Below, one piece after another: positions 1 through 10,382 of a DNA stretch of 64,000 nt; position 1 is the first letter of the stretch; each line of letters starts with the position of its first letter. Origin of the DNA: Sipunculus nudus (Eukaryota > Annelida > Sipuncula > Golfingiida > Sipunculidae); contig CM049319.1 of assembly GCA_026874595.1 (NCBI GenBank), positions 14,223,601 to 14,287,600 on the forward strand, in the 5' to 3' direction. A model generated the notes under the pieces. It did no database searches, was not told the origin of the DNA, and saw only the letters and a program-made list of their open reading frames with translations. The position numbers and the translations under genes were made by a program.

Positions 1-148
1 TAATATATATATATATTATATATATATATGATATTAAATGTATATATATAATATAATAAAATTGAAACTAAATTATGCTGTAGTCAATTATGCAATAATG
101 CACTTCAATGATAATATATAATGGTGCATGGTGCAACGGCATCACGAT

Positions 149-200
<52 letters not shown>

Positions 201-202
201 TA
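1..202. repeat. AT-rich DNA and (TA)n microsatellite
   Basis: Almost pure A/T. The first 58 bases are an interrupted TA repeat, and a clean (TA)n run of about 42 bases (153-195) leads directly into the SINE at 203. No gene is visible. Confidence 0.9.
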
Positions 203-440
203 GGGTCCTGGACAGTCGAGGGGTAAAACGCTTGGCTCTCTCCGCTGGCGACCCGGGTTCGATCCCCGGTGTGGCTATGAGAGTCGGTAATAGTTGTCCG
301 TCCAAGGCCGGTGGTTTTCTCCGGGTTCTCCGGTTTCCTCCACCTCTTCAGACTTCCGAACGCCATCATCGGAGCCATGGAGAGTGCCTTGATAAGTTAT
401 AATAACTATTTGTACAATCCATGTTAAATAAATAGGTTTA
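203..440 (+). mobile_element. tRNA-derived SINE, family 1, near full length
   Basis: The 5' part is tRNA-like: an A-box-like stretch follows the start and a good RNA polymerase III B box (GGGTTCGATCC, 255-265) sits inside a T-arm-like GC inverted repeat. The body carries a CCGG-rich central block (about 300-345, with TCCGGGTTCTCCGG) reminiscent of deeply conserved metazoan SINE core domains such as Nin-DC; that name is from memory and unverified. The 3' part ends in a TA-rich tail that runs into (TA)n. Two further copies, at 9968-10242 (minus) and 14355-14452 (3' fragment), confirm it as a dispersed unit. Small reading frames crossing it on the minus strand are repeat shadows. No clear target-site duplication is visible because both flanks are TA repeats. 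Confidence 0.85.
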
Positions 441-463
441 TATATATATATATATATATGAAA
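441..463. repeat. (TA)n microsatellite
   Basis: About 18 bases of TA between the SINE tail and the palindrome at 464. Confidence 0.85.
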
Positions 464-552
464 CACTGAAGAAAAACAACACTGTAAATGCACAACAGTC
501 GTCTCCCGTGAAACAGACTGTTGTGAATTTACAGTGTTGTTTTTCTTCAGTG
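464..552 (+). repeat. Near-perfect 37-bp-arm palindrome, hammerhead-associated family, copy 1
   Basis: Arms 464-500 and 516-552 are reverse complements at 36 of 37 positions and enclose a 15-base spacer containing CCCGTGAAACA. The right arm together with the spacer matches the 3' half of the hammerhead-like sequence at 29945-29990 (stem II end, GAAAC, stem III, stem I and a downstream TTTTTCTTCAG). The left half of the ribozyme is missing, replaced by an inverted copy of the 3' half. It is flanked by (TA)n on the left and, 80 bases on, by (TA)n on the right. It could be read as a dimer-like rearranged end of a ribozyme-bearing element, which is inference. Confidence 0.8.
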
Positions 553-559
553 ATATACC

Positions 560-600
560 GCTCTGGCCTAGTCTGTAGTAGCGTCTGTAGGCCATAGAGC
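560..600. repeat. Short hairpin next to the palindrome
   Basis: GCTCTGGCCTAG (560-571) pairs with TAGGCCATAGAGC (588-600) apart from one extra base, leaving a 16-base loop. It lies between the palindrome at 464-552 and the CGGAGGG motif at 610. Function unknown; probably part of the same dispersed unit. Confidence 0.55.
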
Positions 601-609
601 ACTTTACAA

Positions 610-626
610 CGGAGGGTAACCCTACC

Positions 627-685
<59 letters not shown>
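610..685. repeat. CGGAGGG...CTTCTAT motif joined to (TA)n
   Basis: A 23-base motif (610-632) leads directly into about 54 bases of (TA)n. Its reverse complement with one mismatch occurs at 29504-29526, directly after a (TA)n-(GA)n block. The repeated junction of motif and microsatellite shows that the microsatellite is carried by, or targeted by, a dispersed element. Confidence 0.65.
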
Positions 686-3600
686 GGGGTATGTATCAGT
701 TTTAAAATCATATTTAATGAATGAAAGATAAAAAACGACCGATTATCTATTAAAAATCGATTATTTTATTTTATGTCTATACCATCTATATTACCGTGAA
801 ATTTGCTGTATAGAACTATACCTAAATTATTGACCGAGTAATTTCAGACTAACATACCGCTGAAAGGTCAAGATAATGGCCGGGTAGTTAAGGCTTTAAT
901 ACTCGTCGCTATTCAGTGTCCCGTCTTTTTTATATCCCTGACAGAATTAGAATATTTCTTCGGGATAATGTGACATCTCTGGATGTGTGCATACATCACT
1001 GTTTCTGATCGATAAAGAAAAGACCTATCATCGCTATAATCGAATAACTGGCACATAGAGGTAATCTTATCATGTATACAAGTATTGCATAAACAAACGG
1101 AAGCTGACTATGCCTTTCAGCAATTCAATATTTCAGTGTAAAAGACTTCAGGTTATGTCAATTCCATGCATTTACCCCCCCCCCCCCCCCCACCTGAAAT
1201 GGATTTCAATTTACCCCCTTGGGACCCACGACTTGATTTCAGGATACCCACACTATTCATATCCAACCATCTCTGATTTAGCAAATGATAAATTCTTATA
1301 ATTTTAACTGAAGATAGGTTAATACGATAAGTCACTTGAAAGATACTAGACTTTAAAGTCCGAATTAAAATATTAAATATAAATTTATTGCAGTATAATG
1401 ATTATTTGTTTATTATATTAATTTCAATAAGTTGCATGGCACATTATTGACAAACATAAGATATACAAAAGATTCAACCTAACTATAGAAACCCTGAAGA
1501 CAAAAAATGCAATAATTTGAAGTAAATATAAACGCAAAGGAAACATTTTTTTCAAAGGGTTATCGTTAAGGGTAGGATAAAATCGATTACAAATTCTTAA
1601 TTTCGAGTTACCGAATGTTATCTGAAGCGGGGTTAAGCTGTCCACTTGTACGGATGCGATGCAGAGACATAAGCACATATATATTTGTCATTGTCCGGCG
1701 TACACCTTTTATTAAGTACCCAAATATCTTGATACGGACTACCCAACTGATGCGTGATATTTTTATTATTTTCTCCTGAGTTGATGAGAATGCTGACAAA
1801 AAGACTCTCCCGCATACATATATCGCACGAATGGCATTTACCGTTTTTTTCGGTATTGACTAAGTGCAAATGAAACTTTTAGTCCTATCTTTTAGTCATA
1901 AAGGGTTAATGTTCGGACACACGTCAGTTGTATGCAACACTGTTTCCTTATGTGGACTATCTGGAAGGACTCTCGGATGTCGGAGATGAATTTAAACCCC
2001 CTCCGCCTCCGGTTTAGTACTCAACAAAAAAGGAGGTTAGCCGCTACAGGCAAAAGTTTACGTCATATAAGGTATTTTTGCATGCCGAATACGTTTGTGT
2101 GTGTGAATTTGTGTGCGCGTTTTACGGTTTAGTTTTGTTTTATTTCTATCATCTATCAAAAACTACACCCACCACACCGACATTACAACTGCGGCACCAT
2201 TATATTGGAAGAGATTATTATAATTTATCATAATTGCTGCAGCGTATATATTATGATGAAAAATAATAAAATAACAAAAAGAAAACACCGATTATATGTA
2301 CACGGCTTTCATTGGAGGAGACCGGTATATTGAATCTTATCGCACAAAGTGAATAGCGTGTTTATATTTTAAATGTATATGTATCAACTTTTTTTTTCTA
2401 AGTTTTGCCAGCGGATGCCTTTTCATTAAATATTGGCAAACCACTCCATATGCTGAGCATGGAATGTTTTAACGACTCAGAAATGTCGATGAAATCTGAA
2501 TTTATATAAAATTCATAAAATAATTTCATTAAGGTTTTATCTTTTTCAAAACAACCAGCTTTAGGTAATCTCAATTAGTTCCTTGTATAACAAGCTTCAT
2601 ATATACACGTCATGTCGTCCCTAACTAATAAGAAAAACTTACTCAAAATTAAAAGTATTTCTGCAACAATGCTGTGACTTTCAAATCAATAGTGCAAAGG
2701 ATATCCATGACAGCAGTCCTAGGCCAAAAAAAACAGATTAAAAGGTATGGTTCTCAGGCACCGCCCGCGTCATTTTTAAACCCCCGCATCAAAATTTTTT
2801 ATTTTGATTTTCATTTGAAACTTATCAATTTTGAGCTCCAGCCGCTCGGACATTTCTTTCAAGGAGATAAAATCATACAATTTTGATAAAATATCCTTTG
2901 TTATGTAGTGCTTATACTTGATAAATAATCATAAATAAATATGATATTATCAAGCTTTTTTTTCGAAAGACAGAAAAAAATTGATTTATGAAAAAAGTAC
3001 CTGGGAACCAAACCTTTTTTTTTTTGCCTAAGTATCGTTGCAAATGATACAATGTGTTATATTTATACCTGTATTCTCGGTTTATAACGGTATAAATGAA
3101 ATCGTTAGCTCTAGAAGCGTCACCATGGGGAACTGAGTTAGCAGTAATACTGTGTACTCTGGCACATTCAGCTAAGCATCCGGTGCGTTCAGCTGCCCTG
3201 GAACTTCTAGTCAACAATATTTTACGGCAGGAATTTTCATGATATTTCTGAGCAAACATGCCCAGAATTCTTTTTTCAGACATTAAATATAACTTGCAAC
3301 TTTATTTTTCCGATGTCGTTTTCTTCCATTCTCCATTTGAATGGACTTCCACGCCTCCGACTCAAGTACCGTAATTAAAGACTGTAATATCTGCGCTACG
3401 GCCGATACATGACATTACACAAATTGTATGGGGTAAGGTACAGTAACCGAAACAGGAAATTGCAGCTTGCCATGATGAACGATATTTACGCTAAGTGAGT
3501 ATTAAAGCAAACAAAATAGTTATAGTAATATATAGGACACTATAGTAGACTAAAATCTAATTGTAATATCACTTTAAAGTAACGGTAATAGTAATTGGAC

Positions 3601-5480
3601 TTATACGTGGTCAGGAGGTTCTCACAATGATGCGACCTATGGTCGATATGATCTGATCGATATGCATAGCTAAAAATAGATATCAGCCACCTCGGCAAGC
3701 GAGTTCAGAGGATGCGACTCTTTAATTACTGTCTATTGAATATTGAATAATTTAATACTAAAAATAATAATTATTATAATAAATGAATAATTTAAATTAA
3801 GCCATAAAATCAATCTTTATAATATGAGCGTATTGGCATGATATTTAGGAATATATAATCAAAAGGAGAAATTTAGGATTACATATTATATTTTTTAGAA
3901 TGACCAGTTCTTAACAGATTTGATTAAAACACAACTCACATGATAAGAATGATTAATTTCCGAATGTTTCATCATTAAAGTGAAATAAGCGATTTTAATA
4001 AAAAAATAATAAATAAATGTTTTACATTACCTTTACCATTTAATGAACTAATGGACAGGTTACTACATGTGCGATATCAAGTTTGTAGTGACATTACATT
4101 TAAAATCTTAATAAAGATTAATCTCTGATTAATTCCAAATTAGAGCATTCAGGGATATAAACCCACTTAAGACAAAAAGGAGTAAGTAATATTTAGGGAA
4201 TGAAAATATTTTGATAACAAGAACAAAAATTAAGAAAAACCAACCAAGAGTCTTTGGTCCTCAATGTTTTCCTTGAAGATCTCTTAAGAATATCCGAGAA
4301 AGGGTTGTTAAAATAAATGAAAAGGAAACCTGATTTTTGCTTATTGTTTTCCGGAAGAATTTCATAAAACGTGAAAATCAATACCGCAGAGATAGTTAAT
4401 GATGCGTCAGGATAAAAATGTTTACTATCTCCATAAGTCATTTTTACATAGAAGCGGTGTGGTTCATCGGTTCGCCGGAAGAGAAAAAGTTTATTGCAAC
4501 AAAACGGGTTGTACTTGACATAAATACCTTTTATCTTTGGCTTGGACTTTATTCTATCTCCGGGCCTGTCTCTAATAGATAGTTGAAAGTCTTATAATTG
4601 ATTCTCAGTTTAACTGGCAGAAAAAATGATTGACGGAATAACATTGTAAAATTTCTCGAGTATGTAAAGACCAGAATTAAGACACTGGATGAGAAGAAAA
4701 TAAAAAAAAGTGAACGAACTTATGTTTTTATAACAGCAGATTTACACCTGACCTCTTGTTTCAGAGTTCTTATTTCGCATCTTATTTCTGGCCTCGTTTT
4801 AGTTATTAACGATAAAATACATAGAATTTATCAGAGGAATTGTTTTTTTAACCCACTCTGTGGGCCTACCAAATTCCTCCCGGTGGTCAAACTAAGGACC
4901 CGCCACCTTTGGTAAAATGTGTGCTGAGGAGGGACATTAAGTCATAACTTCCAAATGTAAGATACGTTTAATTAACTTTATATGTAAAATGTCATATTTC
5001 TTCAATTTTAATATCGATTGCAAAGACAAAAGTAATATTATTCATTTGTTTTTGTTTTTTATGAACACGAAGCACGTATGGTAACTTTTCCAAATTTCAA
5101 TGATATACGTTTCCGATTTCAAAATTTTGCTTTTTTAATAAACATAATTTTTTTTTCTTTTCTGAAGGCATTTAATAGGACTTAGTGCCCTTTCATAAAA
5201 AAATAAGAAAGTCTGCTTCGAAAAACAATTACTTCTTTGAAACAATTATCGAAAACACATTTAGATTGGAACGCAGTGGTGTCAAAAGCTACCATGAACT
5301 CAAAGTAGAAAAAAGGACAGAAACAGGTCGCGGTATTAAAAGTAATACGTTTACACCGACACCTGCGGTGAAAGACCTACTATGGGACTGGATAAAAGTG
5401 GTCTTAATTCGCATGTGGTCTTATTAGACACGTGGTTTTTCAGACAGGTTTTACTGTAGTTAAAACTCCGGTGTAAAGGA
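686..5480. other. AT-rich intergenic DNA, no supported gene
   Basis: No reading frame here has recognisable protein features. Notable items are a 17-base poly-C run (1175-1191) flanked by TGAAAT and TTTCAGG motifs like those at 5481-6042, and a short GC-richer patch at 3110-3260. The open frames of 60-123 codons are compatible with chance. Confidence 0.6.
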
Positions 5481-6042
5481 TTCAGGTCACCCACATTTCA
5501 GGTTACCCCCCCCCCCCCCCCCACCCCTTGTATCCTGAAATCTACTTCAGATGACCACCTAGATTAACTTGAACCTTATTTAAGGTTAACCCATCACTGT
5601 TCAGATTTGCCATTATTATATACCAATTGCCATTATTATATACCAATTTCAATATCCATTTTCTTATATTACCAATTTCAATATACGATAAGGTTTCTAT
5701 GTTTTAAACTCATTTTTTTCAATAAATTAAGTGTAAAGCACGATGTTTAAAAGCTGGAATCAACATACAAATGCATTTCTCGAAAAATTTTTAATTTTTT
5801 TTTGTTAATTATCTTTATATCAACGCTTACACTTTCACCAAGCGCATGACACATTACACCATAAAATAAAGATATAAAAAGATACAATACAAATTTTCAG
5901 AAATTCGGAGGAAACACATTTTAAGAATTTTTAGTCAATAAACACAAAGAATCAATTGTCTTGAGGGGGTTATCTGAAATCGTTTCCAAGTTACCACTTG
6001 GGTGTAATCTGGAGCATGGGTTATCTGAAATTCCCTATATTG
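5481..6042. mobile_element. Poly-C foldback (MITE-like) element, degenerate
   Basis: The left end holds a TTTCAGGTTAC block followed by a 17-base C run (5506-5522). The right end holds GGGGGTTATCTGAAAT (about 5965-5980) and a second TTATCTGAAAT near 6020, giving imperfect inverted ends. A related arrangement of poly-C and TGAAAT motifs sits at 1150-1260. No transposase is seen. Boundaries and target-site duplication are not resolved. Confidence 0.35.
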
Positions 6043-6094
6043 AATTTTAAGTTAGATGAATTCTCAAGGTAAGACTCATGATATACGTAAGAAT

Positions 6095-6350
6095 ACGTGG
6101 GTTTCTTCTGGCTGGCTTCATATTCGCGGGGTTAAGATTTACCGATTTCTGATTTTGCAAAATGTCACTATTTTAAAAACCTACACAAAGTAAAGTAAAA
6201 CCATTATTGTATGAATTAATTATATTACATAATATGTACATAAAGTCTGATAAATTGAGCGGGGTCCAATGTGGACACCGAACAGGTTGAAATTATTGTT
6301 TCATAATCGCAGATAATTTGAAAGATCTGACACAATTTATAAAAGGAGTC
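6095..6350. repeat. Dispersed repeat, copy 1 (partner at 39810-40055)
   Basis: This block shares a TATTCGCGGGGTTA motif near its left end and a GTTGAAA...GATCTGA...CA motif near its right end, in the same order and at similar spacing, with 39810-40055. Class unknown; no coding capacity. Confidence 0.4.
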
Positions 6351-7266
6351 TTTAAAAATTCAAGAGTTATTATTATTTATATTCTATATCAATATTGTAG
6401 GTTTGCATTTTAAATCAATTTAACATTTTAAAATTAACCTTTTGTCTTGAACCTATCGGTCAATTATCAAATAATGATCCTCGATCCACGATTGATAAAT
6501 ACAGAAAGACAGGCCCTATTACCATGCCAGCGTCTTATAGTCAGGGCACATTTACGGATTTAGGTTTCCATGAAATTGTGTGTGTGTGTGTGTTTGTGAT
6601 TGCCCTGTGATTCCGACCATCGGAGAATTGGCGCTATATGAAAACTACCTATTATTATTATTATCGAACATTTGGTGGACATCTTTCATTTGGAACTCAA
6701 TGCAGCATTTCAATTTTATCAACGGTAAGTTCCAAACAGTTGCAAGTTCTTGGGGGATATTGGCATTGGATTTCTTCATTCATTCTCCGGGACCTGAATT
6801 TGAACCCTTTTTTTCCCACGCTGGTCTCTTTTGTTGTTCTGCTTGATTGTCCTCCCATTGTATAAACTGGCCATCTAAGATGCACCCCTTTACCAGCCGT
6901 ACCACGCACGCCAGGACCGGATTAAAGTTACATAAGAACCTTGTCAGTAATTCTTCAAACAATTGCCCTTCAAAGATCCACAGCAATAGTTTTCAGACAT
7001 TCAGTTAAACTAGCACAATATAGGATCAAATAAGAACCGGTACATAAGGGGGTATCTAAGGCCCCCCTCCCCCTTTCCCGTCATACCAGAATTTCACCTT
7101 GTCTTATAAACACAATCATGGAAATCCTGTCAATTGTATCCCCAAATTTAGGACTTATAACTACATTTCTTTAGGTATGATCCTGCAAATATTATACTTT
7201 CTTTTTATTTATTGTACAACTGAGTTTTCTAATTTGAGTAAAAAATATGAGTATGTTGTGTGGTGA

Positions 7267-7269
<3 letters not shown>
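6351..7269. other. Intergenic DNA, nothing recognised
   Basis: Contains a (GT) microsatellite near 6580-6592, a short poly-C patch near 7060 and several overlapping chance reading frames on both strands at 6580-6990. I see no gene. Confidence 0.5.

Positions 7270-7299
<30 letters not shown>
7270..7299. repeat. (TA)n tract at the 5' junction of the LTR element
   Basis: About 30 bases of TA directly abut the 5' LTR; the 3' LTR is followed by (TA)n at 14030-14064. The element therefore inserted within a TA array, so the target-site duplication cannot be distinguished from the repeat. Confidence 0.85.
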
Positions 7300-7302
<3 letters not shown>

Positions 7303-7580
7303 AACAGGTGCCCCTTTTATTGTGTGCAGCGGTCTCACAGATGATTGTTTAAAGTGACACGGATGTTCCATGTGTTGTTGGCATTTTGTTTGTGTGCCAC
7401 GCGTAGCACGTGTTGTAGCGGCCTCGCCTGGCCGGATGTTGCAGGCTCGGTTTAATCCGCATTGGTTGAACCCTAGATGCACAGCGTTCTTTGTTCTAGT
7501 ATGTTCTTTGAACATGTGTACTGTGTTAGGTTCTTTAGATTGTTCGAGAAATGAAAAATTCTCGGCTTGAGGTGAAAAGT

Positions 7581-7588
7581 TATATAAA
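7581..7588 (+). promoter_or_regulatory. LTR TATA box (5' copy)
   Basis: TATATAAA in the U3/R portion of the LTR, preserved at 13516-13523 in the 3' LTR although flanking bases differ. Likely core promoter of the element. Confidence 0.6.
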
Positions 7589-7986
7589 GAGGCTGTGTTT
7601 TAGAGCCGAGATAGAGGTGAGAGAATATTCCAGTGGACACAGAAGCGTGTATGTCAGTCTGTGGGACCTATTCCGATTAGTGCGGCAATTATAGATTTTC
7701 TTTAGATTTTCTTCTGGATTTGTGACGAATCTTATTTGGTCTTCAGTTTACTTTCGGGATTGTTACAAGAGCTTTACATTTGACTTTTATTCTCAGAGAG
7801 AATTTGTGTGAACTGTTCTTCCGGCTTATACATTTTTAAAGGACTTATCGCTGTGACAGTGGTGGTATCCAGATACTGTGCACTTTGCTTATTTTACTGT
7901 GTGATTGTATTGATTAGCTGTTATACTGCAGTTATATTATGTAATTGTATTGATTTTGTGTATTGTAATGTTAGGATTGTTTTAAG

Positions 7987-7992
7987 AATAAA
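7987..7992 (+). terminator. LTR polyadenylation signal (5' copy)
   Basis: AATAAA about 400 bases downstream of the TATA box; the same signal is at 13906-13911 in the 3' LTR, where it would serve to end the element's transcript. Confidence 0.55.
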
Positions 7993-8138
7993 TTATTGTT
8001 ATTTGTTAACAAAAAAACACGAACTTCTTTATTCATTCCCTTAGACATTTCACGCTGCCTATTGTTACAGAATCATTACAAAATTTATGTTCATCACGCA
8101 TACGTGATCTGTAGTTTTTGGGTTCCATAACATTAAAT

Positions 8139-8156
8139 TGTTGGCTCGTCTGGGAG
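8139..8156 (+). other. Primer binding site, tRNA-Pro-like
   Basis: Eighteen bases starting TG, six bases after the LTR end. The core GGCTCGTC-GGGA matches the tRNA-Pro-complementary PBS of gammaretroviruses at about 14 of 18 positions. This fixes the 3' edge of the LTR and the element's orientation. Primer identity is inferred from that similarity. Confidence 0.65.
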
Positions 8157-8301
8157 GCTTAATAGTTTTGAAAATTTATTAGGCCTTGACCTGGACCTAT
8201 TGTTTTATCATACATGGTTTACAAGATTGCATATTGTTTACAATACATTGTTTACAGGATTTATCTCAGTGGGTTTTTGTTATTTTTTTTTACATCTTAA
8301 C

Positions 8302-9480
8302 ATGGCAGATTTCAAACTAGAGATAATTTATGACGATCCTGACCCTGATCAACTTGAACAGTTGATAAAGGAACAGTTGTTACGTTTGGGACAACACTTA
8401 GGGCTAAGTGTGAAGAAAGGTTTGAGAAAGCCTGATACCATTGCTAAAATCATGCAGGATCTAGTTAGCAAAGGTTTAATTGAAGAGAGTTAAGTTGAAA
8501 CATCAAAAAATGACAGCCTTGCTATGCAATTAGAATTTAAAAAGTTGGAAATGCAACATGAGCCAGCATTAAAAGAGAGGGAAGAAAGGTTAGAGAGAGA
8601 AAGACTAGAAAAAGAAAAAGAAATTGAGTTAAAACGACTGGAGTTAGAAAGACTTAAACTAGAACATAGTCTAAGTGCTGCCCCAACTCACAGTTTTGAT
8701 GTTACTTAACACATTAGACTTATCCCACCTTTTCAAGAAAAAGAGGTTGAAAAATATTTCTTACACTTTGAGAAAGCAGCTGAAAATTTAAAATGGCCTA
8801 CGGAAAATTGGACTACGCTGTTACAATGTGTGTTGACTGCAAGGCCACAGAAATTTATACAGAGCTTTCAGTAGAAGCAGTAGAAGCTGCTGCTGACTAT
8901 GAACTGGTAAAACGGTTAATCCTAAAAGGTTATGAGTTAGTTCCGGAGGCTTACCGCCAGAAATTCAGAAATTGGGAAAACCACAAAGAACAGACCTACG
9001 TCGAATTTGCTAGGACAAAAGAGCAGTTGTTTCATCGCTGGTGTAGTTCCAAAAATTGTAATTAAAGATAATGACAATTTGCGCCAAATGATTTTGCTTG
9101 AAGAATTCAAGCGCTGCATTAACGCAGATGTTAAAACTTTTTTTTTCTTGATTAGAAAAGTATACTAAAAAAAGTATACTTAAATACTTGACATTGCTGC
9201 TTAATTAGCTGATGATTATTCATTAACAAACAAAATGTCCTTTACTAGCAAATCAAACCAGTCATTCACAAACAAGAATGTAAATCAGTATGTTCAAAAG
9301 AAGTTTAAAGCGCAGTCACCCAGTACTAGTAGTCCTGATAGTTAAAAAAAGTCCATTGCTACACCTCAGTCCACGTCCACTGTGTCTAAGTCCAACAAAG
9401 ACCAGTCATTTTCGAAGAAAATCTGTAATTACTGCAAGAAGGAAGGTCATAATATCTGACTGCTGGAAACTTGCTAATAA
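8302..9480 (+). pseudogene. gag: gag, broken: coiled coil, SCAN-like capsid, zinc knuckle
   Basis: The structural protein of the particle. The start chosen is ATG at 8302 (MADFK), 145 bases after the PBS. Codons 1-63 form a helical N-terminal segment ending at a TAA (8491-8493). The same frame continues through a highly charged Glu/Lys/Arg/Leu coiled coil (8524-8700) to a second TAA (8707-8709), then a Trp/Phe-rich capsid start. From about 8850 the match moves to another frame (YELVPEAYRQKFRNW, 8931-8976), which is the capsid C-terminal, SCAN-like part with its VEFARTKEQLF helix; this frame stops at 9063. A CCHC zinc knuckle (Cys at 9424, second Cys two residues on, then GH) lies at 9424-9466 and is broken just before its last Cys. 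At least two stops and two frameshifts make it non-functional. Confidence 0.85.
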
Positions 9481-9639
9481 ACAAAATAGCAAACCTTCTG
9501 GTTTTGTTTCAAAATCTATGCATAGCATAGTACAAGAGCCAGGCTCTTTTCATGTAAATAAGGGTACAACTCCTTTGTTGACTCAGATAAAGAGTTTGAT
9601 GCTACGGAGGCCCAAGTGCCGTCTGAATCCAAAGAAGAA

Positions 9640-9865
9640 TCCATAGCTTGCGGGGTAAAAACCTCAGTCGATTCCTGCGAGGAATTTAATGAGGCTAGGT
9701 CCTTTCAAGACTCCTGCGAGGAGTATTTTCTGAATAAGGCTTAGTCATTTTATGACTCTTGCGAAAGTATTTCAAATGAGGCCAGGTCCTCTTATAACAA
9801 ACAGAAGTTGGTTTCTACTGAGGAAAATTCCTCTGTTGACTCCCATGAGGAAAGTTTGATTGTAA
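9640..9865 (+). repeat. Acidic DSCEE-type tandem repeat in the gag-protease linker
   Basis: Imperfect repeats start at 9673, 9712 and 9757 (TCCTGCGAGG / TCCTGCGAG / TCTTGCG), 39 and 45 bases apart, both multiples of three. They would encode Asp-Ser-Cys-Glu-Glu followed by Asn-Glu-Ala and Ser-Phe/Tyr. The region lies between the zinc knuckle and the protease and is interrupted by a TAG near 9742. It looks like an in-frame expanding linker; function unknown. Confidence 0.55.
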
Positions 9866-9967
9866 CTTGCACTTGTTAATGGTGTGTTTTCAGACAGGCA
9901 CAATTCAGTTCCGCTTCAAAGTATCCATTTAAAGTCAGATTTGATTTCTGGGAATATTACTGTGGGC

Positions 9968-10242
9968 ATAATATATATTAATAATATATAACTTATTTAT
10001 TTTACATGGATTGTACAAATAGTTATAATAACTAATCGAGGCACTCTCCATGGCTCCGGTGATGGCGTTCGGTAGTCTGCAGAGGTGGAGGAAACCGGAG
10101 TACCCGGAGAAAACCAACGGCCTTGGACGGGCAACTACAACCCACTCTCATAGCAACGCCGGGGATCGAACCCGGAGCGCCAGCGGAGAGAGCCAAGCGT
10201 TTTACCACTCAGCTGTCCAGGCCCCACTCAGCTGTCCAGGCC
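9968..10242 (-). mobile_element. SINE family 1 inserted antisense in the protease
   Basis: The reverse complement of this stretch matches the SINE at 203-440 along its length: tRNA-like head (B box complement GGATCGAACCC at 10163-10173), CCGG-rich core and a TA-rich tail (9968-10005). The head end carries an extra 19-base tandem copy. No clean target-site duplication is seen. Since it interrupts the retroelement, its insertion is younger than the LTR element's. Confidence 0.88.
10205..10242. repeat. 19-bp tandem duplication at the SINE head
   Basis: Two exact adjacent copies of a 19-base unit (10205-10223 and 10224-10242) that is the 5' terminal part of the SINE. Either a duplicated head in the source or a replication slip after insertion. 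Confidence 0.9.
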
Positions 10243-10382
10243 AGAACTAATTTACCCTTTAAGGGAATTCAGTTGCTACTAGGCAATGATGTTATAGAGT
10301 GCCAAAGTACAGCCTGTACCAAAAGTGACAGAAAGCCGTCACTTAATCAGGACTCTGATCCTGAAAGTCAGGAAATTCTTGT

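Larger units (their letters stand above)
7300..8132 (+). repeat. 5' LTR
   Basis: Begins TGTAACAGG next to (TA)n and ends TTCCATAACA six bases before the primer binding site. Positions 7475-8132 align with the 3' LTR at 13431-14029. The first 175 bases have no counterpart in the 3' copy. Both copies carry a TATA-type promoter and an AATAAA signal. An inner TGTTACA at 8063-8069 mimics an LTR end, but homology between the copies continues past it to the shared GGTTCC(A/G)TAACA. Confidence 0.88.

Noticed and set aside
203-275. Possible functional tRNA gene (good B box and T arm).
   Set aside because: It is the head of a SINE with two other copies in the window; the anticodon and acceptor arms do not form.
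7300-8069. A shorter LTR ending at the inner TGTTACA (8063-8069), which pairs well with the TGTAACA start.
   Set aside because: Similarity between the LTRs continues to GGTTCC(A/G)TAACA, and only the longer end places the primer binding site six bases downstream and the 3' copy flush against (TA)n.
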